This document shows, piece by piece, positions 24,204-32,418 of a DNA stretch of 64,000 nt. Below the pieces are notes generated by a model, which saw only the letters and a program-made list of their open reading frames with translations, had not been told where the DNA came from and made no database searches. Location of the stretch: NCBI GenBank assembly GCA_046331245.1, contig JAXLRH010000003.1:329921-393920 (forward strand), read 5' to 3'. This DNA is from SSF14 sp046331245 (lineage in GTDB: Bacteria > Actinomycetota > Acidimicrobiia > Acidimicrobiales > Microtrichaceae). A program made the position numbers and the translations under genes. Position 1 is the stretch's first letter, and the number at the start of each line of letters is the position of its first letter.

Positions 24204-25301
24204 ATGGCCGCCACCGAACCCGTCGTCTCGCAGACGGCCCTTCCGTCCCTCACCGGCATGCGGATGCTGGCGGCCGGAGCGGTGTTCTTCACCCACATCC
24301 GTTGGGTGCTGCCCAGCGGAACCGTCCTCGCCGTGGGCGGGCATCACCTCACGATCGATCGGGTCCTCCTGAACGGCGGCCTCGGCGTCAACTTCTTCTT
24401 CATGCTGAGCGGCTTCGTGCTCGCGTGGAGCTGGCGGCCGGGGGTGTCGTCGCCGGTGTTCTACGGACGGCGCGTGGCACGCGTGTGGCCCAGCCACGCC
24501 GTGACGTGGGTCGCGTTCCTCCTGGCCTCGATCGCCGTGGTGTCGCTCCGACCGTCGGTCGCCGGCGCGCTGTCGGGTGTCGTGCTGCTGCAGTCGTGGA
24601 CGAAGTCGACGGCCTTCGCCGTCAATCCCGTCGCGTGGACGCTGTCATGCGAGGCGTTCTTCTACCTGATGTTCCCGCCGGCATGGGCGCTGGTGCGGCG
24701 GCTCTCGCCGCAGGCGCTCCTGGGCGCTGCGCTGGTCGTCGGGTGCGTCCCGTTCGCCCTGAGCGTCCTCGTGCACGACCGGTTCTTCGTCACGACGTTC
24801 CCGCCGTCGCGACTCTGGGAGTTCCTGCTCGGGCTCATGCTGGCCCGGGCGGTGCGCATGGGATGGATCCGCCGGGTGCCGCCGGTCTGGTGCAGCGTCG
24901 TCCTCCTCGCGCTGGTCGTCGCGGCCAACTCGCTCGTGCGGCACCAGGTGTTCGCCGTCGCTGCCGAGATGGTCCCCTTCGCCGGCATCATCGTGGGAGG
25001 CGCGCTCTCCGATCTCCGAGGTCGCACCGGCTGGCTGCACTCGCCGGCCGCGCAGGCGGCCGGTCGCGCATCGTTCGCCTTCTACCTCGTGCACGTCCTG
25101 GCCATCGAGCTCGTCGACGACCGCTACGGGCGTCACGCGTTCGGCTGGCCGGCGTCGCTGGCCTGGTCGGCGCTGCTGCTGGCCGTGGCATGCGGGCTCG
25201 CGGCCGCGCTCCACCTCCTCGTGGAGCAGCCGGCCGAGCGCACGCTCCGCGCCCGTTGGAGCCCGGCGCCTCGGCCCGCTGTCGCCACCGGGATCGAGTG
25301 A
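24204..25301 (+). CDS. Acyltransferase 3 family membrane protein
   Basis: A 365-residue O-acyltransferase related to the one at 19596-20723. LPSLTGMRMLAAGAVFFTHIRWVLP holds the conserved His. FFMLSGFVLAWSW, GRRVARVWPSHAVTW and NPVAWTLSCEAFFYLMFP follow. ATG 24204 is preferred over ATG 24192 because a TAACAT -10-like hexamer (24188-24193) overlaps the earlier ATG. The stop overlaps the start of the SGNH acyltransferase as GTGA, so both are made together. Confidence 0.86.
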   Translation: MAATEPVVSQTALPSLTGMRMLAAGAVFFTHIRWVLPSGTVLAVGGHHLTIDRVLLNGGLGVNFFFMLSGFVLAWSWRPGVSSPVFYGRRVARVWPSHAVTWVAFLLASIAVVSLRPSVAGALSGVVLLQSWTKSTAFAVNPVAWTLSCEAFFYLMFPPAWALVRRLSPQALLGAALVVGCVPFALSVLVHDRFFVTTFPPSRLWEFLLGLMLARAVRMGWIRRVPPVWCSVVLLALVVAANSLVRHQVFAVAAEMVPFAGIIVGGALSDLRGRTGWLHSPAAQAAGRASFAFYLVHVLAIELVDDRYGRHAFGWPASLAWSALLLAVACGLAAALHLLVEQPAERTLRARWSPAPRPAVATGIE

Positions 25302-27343
25302 CGAGCGTGCCGTCCGCCACCGCCGCTTCCCCGAGCGACGCGCCCAGCGTCCCCCGACCGTCGTTCCGCACCGACATCGACGGTCTGCGCGGCGTCGCGA
25401 TCCTGCTCGTCATCCTGTTCCACGCCCACGTCGACGGGTTCACCGGGGGGTTCGTGGGCGTCGACGTCTTCTTCGTCATCTCCGGCTACCTCATCACCCG
25501 ACAGCTGATCGCCGAGGGCGGCGCGTCCGGCTCCGTGCGGCTGCGCGAGTTCTGGGCGAAGCGCGTCCGCCGACTCGTGCCCGCCCTCACCGTCATGGTC
25601 GCGACGGTCCTGCTGGCCGGGCTCGTCGTGCTCTCGCCCCTCGAGTGGGCCGCGCTCGCGAAGGACGGCGTGGCGAGCGTCGCGTACGTGTCGAACATGG
25701 TGTTCGGGCTTCGACGCGGCGGCTACTTCGCGGCCGACGACAGCGTGTTCCTCCACACGTGGTCGCTGAGCGTCGAGGAGCAGTTCTACCTGGTGTGGCC
25801 GGTGCTGGTGCTCGCCGCCGCCGTGGTGGGCCGCCGTACGCTGCTGCGGTTCCGCACCGTCCTCGTCGGTGGCCTGGCCGTCATGACGCCGGTGTCGCTC
25901 GCGTTGTGCGTGGTGCTCACCGAGCGAGGCACTCCCCTCGCGTTCTTCGCGCTCCCCACCCGCATGTGGGAGTTCGGCGCCGCCGGCCTGCTCGCCGCGA
26001 CGTCGACGAGCACCCGCTGGGCAAAGCTCGGGAGCGGGGCACGACGCGTCGCTCCACTCGTGGGGCTCGCCGGGCTCGGTGCCATCCTCGCGTCGACGTT
26101 CCTGTTCGACGAGCGAACCGCCTATCCCGGAGCGCCCGCCCTGCTCCCCGTCGTCGGCACGCTGCTCGTGATCGGTGCCGGCCAGGTCGAGGGTGCGTCG
26201 CCCCTGCACCGGCTGCTGGTCATGCGCCCGCTGCTGTGGTTCGGTCGGGTGTCCTACTCCTGGTACCTCTGGCACTGGCCCGTCATCCTGCTCACGGTCG
26301 CCGCGCTCAACAGCGACACCGTGCCGGTTCGGGTCGGCGCCAGCGCACTGGGCCTGGCGCTCGCGTTGGTGGCGCTCCGCTTCGTCGAGAACCCCGTCCG
26401 CTTCAGCCCCGTGCTCCGGTCCTCGCTGTGGCGGACCTACGCGCTCGGCCTGCTCGGCACGCTCCTCGTCGCCGGGCTCGCCGCCGGCCTGGTGGCCTAC
26501 GGGCACTCCGAGTCGCAGCAGCCGTTCTACCGGGAGCTGCAGGCCGCCACCCAGAAAGGCGCCGACGACGAGGGGCGCCCGACGGCGGGGTGCGCCACGA
26601 GCGGGCGCCCGACCGTCGTGTCCGCCTGCGTGGTCGGTGTGCCCGACGCCGACACGACCGTCCTGCTCCTCGGCGATTCCCATGCCGGCCAGTGGGTGCC
26701 GGCGTTCGACCGGGTGGGCAAGGACCTGGGCGTGCGCGTGGTGGTACGCAGCCGTGGCGCGTGTCCGGCACTCGACGTGCCCATCGCGAACGCCGCCGGC
26801 CCGCTCGAGGTGTCGTCCGGATGCCTGTACTTCCGGACCGGGACGGCGCAGCTGATCGCCGCCGAGCACCCTGCGGCCGTGATCCTGTCCAATGCGGGCT
26901 ACATCGGCCGCATCCTCGACGCCGACGGCGGGGTCCCGTCCGAGGCCGCGCAGCTCCGCATCTGGCGCTCGGGTTTCGAGAAGTCCGTGCGCTCGCTGAC
27001 CGACGCCGACATCGGCGTCGGCGTCATCCTCGACAACCCGTGGGTGCCGTTCGATCCCGTGACCTGCATCGCCCGGTCCGGTTCCGTGTCGTCGTGCCCC
27101 GTCGCTGCGACGGAGGCGTTCCGCCCCACGGCGGGTGTGAACCGCGTGGAGACCGACGTGGCGTCGTCGGTCGGCGGCGTGGCGGTGTACACGTCCGGCC
27201 CGACGATCTGCGGCCGGACCGCCTGCTCGCTGCGCATCGGGAGCACCTATGTGTTCAGCGACAAGAACCACCTGACCGGCACGTTCACCGCCTCGCAGTG
27301 GAAGCGAATCCGGGCGCTGGTCACGGAGGCCCTGGGCCGCTGA
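25298..27343 (+). CDS. OafA-type acyltransferase with SGNH domain
   Basis: A 681-residue two-domain O-acyltransferase. Residues about 20-400 form the acyltransferase 3 part (FRTDIDGLRGVAILLVILFHAH, VDVFFVISGYLI, HTWSLSVEEQFYLVWP, SYSWYLWHWPVI). The C-terminal extracytoplasmic SGNH domain has VLLLGDSHAGQWVPAF with the nucleophile Ser, and NHLTG with the catalytic His near the end. This architecture acetylates O-antigen or other surface glycans. GTG 25298 overlaps the previous stop; GTG 25307 is an alternative. Confidence 0.9.
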   Translation: MTSVPSATAASPSDAPSVPRPSFRTDIDGLRGVAILLVILFHAHVDGFTGGFVGVDVFFVISGYLITRQLIAEGGASGSVRLREFWAKRVRRLVPALTVMVATVLLAGLVVLSPLEWAALAKDGVASVAYVSNMVFGLRRGGYFAADDSVFLHTWSLSVEEQFYLVWPVLVLAAAVVGRRTLLRFRTVLVGGLAVMTPVSLALCVVLTERGTPLAFFALPTRMWEFGAAGLLAATSTSTRWAKLGSGARRVAPLVGLAGLGAILASTFLFDERTAYPGAPALLPVVGTLLVIGAGQVEGASPLHRLLVMRPLLWFGRVSYSWYLWHWPVILLTVAALNSDTVPVRVGASALGLALALVALRFVENPVRFSPVLRSSLWRTYALGLLGTLLVAGLAAGLVAYGHSESQQPFYRELQAATQKGADDEGRPTAGCATSGRPTVVSACVVGVPDADTTVLLLGDSHAGQWVPAFDRVGKDLGVRVVVRSRGACPALDVPIANAAGPLEVSSGCLYFRTGTAQLIAAEHPAAVILSNAGYIGRILDADGGVPSEAAQLRIWRSGFEKSVRSLTDADIGVGVILDNPWVPFDPVTCIARSGSVSSCPVAATEAFRPTAGVNRVETDVASSVGGVAVYTSGPTICGRTACSLRIGSTYVFSDKNHLTGTFTASQWKRIRALVTEALGR

Positions 27344-27369
27344 CAGCTGTCCGCCGGTAGGTTGTCCCG

Positions 27370-28908
27370 GTGGAACGACCAGCCGACGTCGACCGTTCCG
27401 CATGGCTCCTCCCGCTGGCGGTGGTGGTGGGCGTCGGGCTCCGTGCGGTTCCGTTCGTGTGGGCGGGCCCGTTGCACGTGCCGGTCGACTACGACGAGGG
27501 TGCGTACTTCGCCGCCGCCGCTGCGCTCGCCCGCGGGCACGCGCTCTACGGCGCCGTTTCCATCGCCTATCCGCCGGGGATGGCCTACTGGTTCGCCCCG
27601 TTCACCGTGCTCGGGGCCTCGACCGCGTTCCTGGCGGCCAAGGCGTCGATGCTGCTCGTCGCCGCCGCGAACATCTGGTTGGTGGGGCGCGTCGCCGGAC
27701 GATTCGTCCCGCGCTGGGCGGCGGCCGCCGGGGCGCTGGTCTACGCCCTGACACCCGGCGTCGTCACGGCCGAACGTGGGGTCTTCACGGAGCCGCTCGT
27801 CAACCTCTTCTGCCTCCTCGCACTGCTCGTGTGGCTGCGAGCCGGGGAGCCGGACGCCCCGCCGCGGCGGGCCTGGACGGCCGGAGCACTGGTCGGCGTC
27901 GCCGCGCTCTTCAAGCTGACCGCGCTGCTGGTCGCGGTGCCGTTCATCGTGGCCGTGCCGCGACCGGCCCCGTTGCGGCGCCTCGGGCGGGCAGCCGGCG
28001 GGGCGATCGCCGCCTTCGTGCTGCTGACCCTGCCGGTGACGGTCCGCGCGCCCGGGGCCTTCGTCCGGCAGGTGTTCGGGTTCCAGCTCGGACGGCCGGG
28101 CGAGAGCACCGTCGCCAAGCGTCTGCAGGAGGTCGTCGTGCGATTCGACCTGCACAGCGCCAACCGCGTCGTGCTGGGCACGGTGGTGCTCGTCGCCGGG
28201 GCGGTGGCCTACGCGGCCACCCGCAGGCGTGACCGCTCCGAGCCGGCCGCAGCGACACTCGGCGCACGGCAACTCCTCTCCTGGTCACTCGCCTGGTACG
28301 TGACGATCGCAATCGCCTTCGTCGCCTCGCGGGTCTACTTCGAGCAGTACAACGCGCACCTGGCGCCCGCGGCCGGGCTGGTCGCAGCGGGCGCCCTCGC
28401 GGCGCTCGTCCCGGCGGCGCGTGGAGACCAGCTCCCGGCGCGGTCACCGGCGATTCGGTGGGGCTCGGTCAGCCTGCTCGCGCTGGTGGTCGTCGCCGGT
28501 CTACAGGCGTTGCACGTCGACGGCGCCGAGGCCGGTGGCCGGCAGGACGACCAGGCGCTCATCGCCCGTCGGCTGCGCTCGACGCAAGGCTGCGTCGTGT
28601 CCTTCGAGCCGGCGTGGCTCCTCGCCGCGGACCGCTACCCGGATCCGTCACGCAGCGGGCCGGCGTCGGTCGACCCGTTTGCCGCACAACTGGGCGCGGC
28701 CATCTCGGCCGGCCAGGGGTCGCGTCGCTTCGACGCGCCGGCCGCAGCGGCAGTGGCGCGAGATGCGCTCGAACGCTGCCCGACCGTCGTGCTCGGTCCG
28801 CGAGGGCGGGCCCAGCTCGGGCCGGTCGCCCCCTGGTTCCACGCGACCTTCCATCGTGCGCCCGGCCAGGGCCCCGGCGGCCCCGACGTCTGGGTGCGGA
28901 ACCGCTGA
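27370..28908 (+). CDS. ArnT-like GT-C glycosyltransferase
   Basis: A 512-residue polytopic protein. The first loop VDYDEGAYFAAAAALARGHALYG has the DE pair and the GxxxY stretch typical of family 39/83 glycosyltransferases that use lipid-phosphate sugars. IAYPPGMAYWFAPF and ERGVFTEPLVNLFCLLALLVW follow. About ten membrane helices precede a soluble tail from about residue 390. GTG 27370 lies six bases after TAGGTT, so it is probably leaderless. It closes the glycan block that started at 18440. Confidence 0.8.
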   Translation: MERPADVDRSAWLLPLAVVVGVGLRAVPFVWAGPLHVPVDYDEGAYFAAAAALARGHALYGAVSIAYPPGMAYWFAPFTVLGASTAFLAAKASMLLVAAANIWLVGRVAGRFVPRWAAAAGALVYALTPGVVTAERGVFTEPLVNLFCLLALLVWLRAGEPDAPPRRAWTAGALVGVAALFKLTALLVAVPFIVAVPRPAPLRRLGRAAGGAIAAFVLLTLPVTVRAPGAFVRQVFGFQLGRPGESTVAKRLQEVVVRFDLHSANRVVLGTVVLVAGAVAYAATRRRDRSEPAAATLGARQLLSWSLAWYVTIAIAFVASRVYFEQYNAHLAPAAGLVAAGALAALVPAARGDQLPARSPAIRWGSVSLLALVVVAGLQALHVDGAEAGGRQDDQALIARRLRSTQGCVVSFEPAWLLAADRYPDPSRSGPASVDPFAAQLGAAISAGQGSRRFDAPAAAAVARDALERCPTVVLGPRGRAQLGPVAPWFHATFHRAPGQGPGGPDVWVRNR

Positions 28909-28930
28909 GACGCGTCCACGAACGCGCCAC

Positions 28931-29761
28931 TCACACGTCGAAGGCACGCTCCAGGCTGGTGAGGTGGCGCCGCCACTCGGAAGGCGTCTCGGAGCCGAGC
29001 GGCTCGCGGAGGCTGAGCTGCTCGACCAGTCGGACCGCCTCGCCGCGGAGCGTGGGCACGGTCGAATCGGCGGCCCCGCGCCGGATGGACACGGAGTCGG
29101 CGACCGAGAGGACGAACGCGACGTCGGGGTCGGTCGCCTCGACGGCGAGCTCGCACGGCTCCGCGCTCCCCAGGCCCAGGCCCAGCACCGGGCTGATCGC
29201 TGCGGCGAAGACGAGCGCCGACGTCACCTCGTCCTCGTCGACGACGGGGGCGATGCCGAGGGGCAGCGCGATGTCGCGCTCGTGGATCCACGCGTCCCAG
29301 AGCCCGTGCTGGACGAGCAGCTGGACGGGCACGTGCCCGGCGGGCGACTCGGCGGTGAGCCCCCACTCGTCGTCGGTGAGCGAGCCGATCAGGTCGAGGT
29401 AGGTGGCGTTGCTGGCCACGAACTGCTCGAGGACGTCGTCGGCGGTGAGGCCGCCCATCCCTCCCACGAGCTGCTGGGGTGTCGCGACGGGGTCGAACCC
29501 GGCCAGCCACTTGGTGGGCGCCCCCGAGCGACCGCCGTTGATCGACACCACCCAGAATTGGTTCACCGACACCAGGTGGGCCACGACCTCACGTGGGGTC
29601 CATCCCTCGCATCGGGTCGCACTCGCCCACTGCTCGGCGGTCAGCGACGCGAGCATCGCCTCGAAGCGCCGCCGCTGGCTCACGGACGGGCCGAGCGGGC
29701 TGCCCGGGGCGTCGTCGATCGTCAGCACCGACGGGCCGTCGTAGCGCGGTTCCAGTTTCAT
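28931..29761 (-). CDS. Maleylpyruvate isomerase-family (mycothiol/DinB-like) protein
   Basis: A 276-residue protein of the MDMPI/DinB-like four-helix family. TRCEGWTPREVVAHLVSVNQFW is the conserved metal-site helix, with His from VVAHL. A second cluster is LVQHGLWDAWIHERDI, which gives the further His residues of the usual three-His site. Members use mycothiol as a cofactor or are uncharacterised metal enzymes. The start ATG 29761 is preceded by GGAGGG and sits at the end of a tandem array of start signals (29759-29808). Confidence 0.82.
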   Translation of the reverse strand: MKLEPRYDGPSVLTIDDAPGSPLGPSVSQRRRFEAMLASLTAEQWASATRCEGWTPREVVAHLVSVNQFWVVSINGGRSGAPTKWLAGFDPVATPQQLVGGMGGLTADDVLEQFVASNATYLDLIGSLTDDEWGLTAESPAGHVPVQLLVQHGLWDAWIHERDIALPLGIAPVVDEDEVTSALVFAAAISPVLGLGLGSAEPCELAVEATDPDVAFVLSVADSVSIRRGAADSTVPTLRGEAVRLVEQLSLREPLGSETPSEWRRHLTSLERAFDV

Positions 29762-29808
29762 ACCGACTCCCTCCTCATGCCCAGTCCCTCCTCATGCCCA
29801 GTCCCTCC
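29759..29808 (-). repeat. Tandem ribosome-binding/start repeats with two six-codon minicistrons
   Basis: A 17-base unit is present about two and a half times. Each unit carries GGAGGG and an ATG seven bases later. ATG 29795 opens MRRDWA and stops in a TGA overlapping ATG 29778, which opens MRRESV and stops in a TGA overlapping the true gene start at 29761. Both overlaps are ATGA. The unit length is not a multiple of three, so the minicistrons arise from duplication of the start region. The array could tune translation by re-initiation. Confidence 0.7.
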
Positions 29809-29856
29809 CCACGGCGGCGAGCGTACGGCCCCCACCCCCGTTCCGGCGTTGAATTT

Positions 29857-29871
29857 CGCCCCTGCGGGGCG
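29857..29871 (-). terminator. Possible hairpin between the MDMPI gene and leuS
   Basis: CGCCCC and GGGGCG form a 6-bp stem with a 3-base loop. On the leuS transcript it lies about 43 bases past the stop codon and is followed by AAAUUC, not by a U run. It may slow or end transcription but is weak. Confidence 0.3.
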
Positions 29872-29913
29872 TTCCAGCCCGGCAGAACGGGCGAGGCGGG
29901 GTGTCGCCCAGGC

Positions 29914-32346
29914 TCAGCCGGTCGTGAGGTTGAGGATGCGGTTCGGCACGTACACGATGCGGCCCACGGTGCGGCCCTCCAGCGCGTGCGCCACCGAGGT
30001 CTCGAGGCGTGCCAGCTCCACCACGCGCTCCTCGGTCTCGTCGAGGGGAACCCGCAGCGTGGCGCGGCGCTTGCCGTCGACCTGCACCACCACGTCGGTC
30101 TCGTCGCGCACCAGCCGGGCCGGGTCGAACTCGGGCCACGACTGGTCGTGCACCGAGCCGTCGTTGCCGAGCAGGCTCCACAGCTCCTCCGCCTGGAACG
30201 GGCACACCGGGGCCAGCATGGTGAGCAGGGTCTCCGTGGCGAACCGGTAGCTGTCGCCGCGACGACCCTCGCGATCGGCGACGGCGAGCGCGTTGGTGAG
30301 CTCCATCATGCGGGCGATGGAGCTGTTGAAGTTGCTCGCCGCGTAGTTCGCGGTGCAGTCGCGGATGATGCGGTGGGTCTCGACCTCGAGCGCGTCGTCC
30401 GGCGCCGCGGTGTCGGTGGGCTCGGCGAGCGTCAGCCGCCATACGCGCCGCAGCCACTTGGCCATGCCGGCGGGCGACACGTCGGCCCAGTCGATGTCGT
30501 CGACCGGCGGCGACGCGAACAGGATCGTGCCCCGGAGCACGTCCGCGCCGTAGACGTCGAGGATGGCGGACGGCTCCACGAGGTTGCCGAGCGACTTCGA
30601 CATGGCGGCGCCGTCGAGCAGCACCTGGCCCTGGTTGAGCAGCGCGGCGAAGGGCTCGCTGGCCTTGCTGTGCCCGAGGTCACGCATCGCCTTCTGGAAG
30701 AAGCGGGCGTACAGCAGGTGCATGACCGCGTGTTCCTTGCCACCGATGTAGTGGTCGACGACGGCCGGCGCCTTCGGCAGGTCGAGCGGCCACGGCTCGG
30801 TGGTGTCGTCCGGCGACAGGTAGCGCAGGTAGTACCAGGACGAGTCGACGAACGTGTCCATCGTGTCGGTGTCGCGCTGGGCTGGCTCGCCGCAGGTGGG
30901 ACACGCGACGAACTTCCACGTCGGGTGAGCGGCGAGGGGCGAGCCGTCGACGGTGAAGTCGAGGTCGTCGGGCAGGAGCACGGGGAGCTCCGCTGCGGGT
31001 ACGCCCACCGGCCCGCACGACGGGCAGTGGACGATGGGAATGGGGGCGCCCCAGGAGCGCTGCCGCGAGACCAGCCAGTCGCGCAGGCGGAAGATGACCT
31101 TGCGCTCGCCGGCGCCCTGCTCCTCGATGATGTCGAGCGCCGTCGTGAGCGCCTGCGCGGTGGGCATCCCCGTGAGCGGACCGGAGTTGTACGAGATGCC
31201 GTGCGCCGTGAACGCCTCGGGCATGTCGTCGTCGAGCGCGAAACCCTCGGCGTCGACCGGCACCACGGTGGTGCGCACGGGCAGGCCCTCCTGCTTCGCG
31301 AACTCGAAGTCGCGGGTGTCGCCGGACGGCACGGCCATGACGGCGCCGGTGCCGTAGGTGCGGAGCACGTAGTCGGCGGCGTACACGGGCACGACCTCGC
31401 CGGTGATGGGGTGCACGGCGTCGAAGCCGAGGCGGATGCCTCGCTTGGCCTGGTTGCCGGAGCTGGTCGTGAGGCGCTCGATGTCGGTGAGCGTCCGCAC
31501 CCGCTCCATGAACTCCTCGTACGCGGGGTCGCCCGCCATGCGTGCGGTGACCACCTCGTGGTCCGGCGCGAGCACGAGGTAGGTGACGCCGTACATCGTG
31601 TCGGGCCGCGTGGTGAACACGGGGATCGCTTCGCCGTCGGTGGTGTGGAAGCGGACGATCGCCCCCTCGGAGCGCCCGATCCAGTTGCGCTGCATGGCCT
31701 TCACGGCCTCGGGCCAGTCGATCTCGCCAAGTCCGTCGAGCAGCTCCTGCGCGTAGGACGTCATGCGGAAGAACCACTGCGTGAGCGGCAGCTGCTCCAC
31801 GACGTCGCCGGAGCGCTCGCAACGGCCGTCGACGACCTGCTCGTTGGCGAGCACGGTCTGGCAGCCGGGGCACCAGTTGACCGGCGCCTCCTTGCGGTAC
31901 GCGAGGTCGCCGTCGAACAGCTGCAGGAAGATCCACTGCGTCCACGCGTAGTAGGACGCGTCGCAGGTGTGCAGGCGGGTGGACCAGTCGAAGCTGAAGC
32001 CGAGGCGCACGATGGACGCGTACTGCTCCTCGATGTTCCGGTAGGTCCAGTCGCGGGGGTTCACGCCCCGCTTCTTGGCAGCGTTCTCGGCGGGGAGGCC
32101 GAAGCCGTCCCAGCCGATCGGGTTGAACACGGTGTTGCCCGTCATGCGCTTGAACCGCACGAACGCGTCGTGGATCGTGAAGACCTCGGCGTGGCCCATG
32201 TGCAGGTCGCCGGACGGGTACGGGAACATCGTCAGCGCGTAGTAGGCGTCCGCCCGCAACTCAGGGTCGAGGGTGTACACCTCGTCGTTCCTCCATCGCT
32301 CGGCGATGGGCGGTTCGTACCTCGACGGGTCGTATTCGGGCGTCAC
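29914..32346 (-). CDS. leuS: Leucyl-tRNA synthetase
   Basis: An 810-residue class I aminoacyl-tRNA synthetase that charges tRNA-Leu. The HIGH motif is HMGH (residues 49-52) in YPSGDLHMGHAEV. The KMSKS loop reads AMSKS (about 581-585), a common LeuRS form. Between them are the zinc-binding WCPGCQTVLANEQV and the editing domain with TTRPDTMYGVTYLVLAPDH. FVDSSWYYLRYLSP is the leucine-specific stretch. The start GTG 32346 has TAGGAT seven bases upstream and no Shine-Dalgarno, so it is probably leaderless. It diverges from valS. Confidence 0.97.
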   Translation of the reverse strand: MTPEYDPSRYEPPIAERWRNDEVYTLDPELRADAYYALTMFPYPSGDLHMGHAEVFTIHDAFVRFKRMTGNTVFNPIGWDGFGLPAENAAKKRGVNPRDWTYRNIEEQYASIVRLGFSFDWSTRLHTCDASYYAWTQWIFLQLFDGDLAYRKEAPVNWCPGCQTVLANEQVVDGRCERSGDVVEQLPLTQWFFRMTSYAQELLDGLGEIDWPEAVKAMQRNWIGRSEGAIVRFHTTDGEAIPVFTTRPDTMYGVTYLVLAPDHEVVTARMAGDPAYEEFMERVRTLTDIERLTTSSGNQAKRGIRLGFDAVHPITGEVVPVYAADYVLRTYGTGAVMAVPSGDTRDFEFAKQEGLPVRTTVVPVDAEGFALDDDMPEAFTAHGISYNSGPLTGMPTAQALTTALDIIEEQGAGERKVIFRLRDWLVSRQRSWGAPIPIVHCPSCGPVGVPAAELPVLLPDDLDFTVDGSPLAAHPTWKFVACPTCGEPAQRDTDTMDTFVDSSWYYLRYLSPDDTTEPWPLDLPKAPAVVDHYIGGKEHAVMHLLYARFFQKAMRDLGHSKASEPFAALLNQGQVLLDGAAMSKSLGNLVEPSAILDVYGADVLRGTILFASPPVDDIDWADVSPAGMAKWLRRVWRLTLAEPTDTAAPDDALEVETHRIIRDCTANYAASNFNSSIARMMELTNALAVADREGRRGDSYRFATETLLTMLAPVCPFQAEELWSLLGNDGSVHDQSWPEFDPARLVRDETDVVVQVDGKRRATLRVPLDETEERVVELARLETSVAHALEGRTVGRIVYVPNRILNLTTG

Positions 32347-32353
32347 GGCGCAG

Positions 32354-32410
32354 ATCCTAGCGAGCCGCACCGATGGGCCAGACAGGCGTATTCCGGGCAT
32401 CCGCTAACCT
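32354..32410. promoter_or_regulatory. Divergent leaderless promoters of leuS and valS
   Basis: The 72 bases between the two starts hold TAGGAT on the minus strand (32359 down to 32354, seven bases before leuS GTG) and TAACCT on the plus strand (32405-32410, eight bases before valS ATG). Both match an actinobacterial -10 of the TANNNT form. The spacing would place the first transcribed base at or beside the start codon. No T-box leader fits in this space. Confidence 0.55.
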
Positions 32411-32418
32411 TCGCCGCC

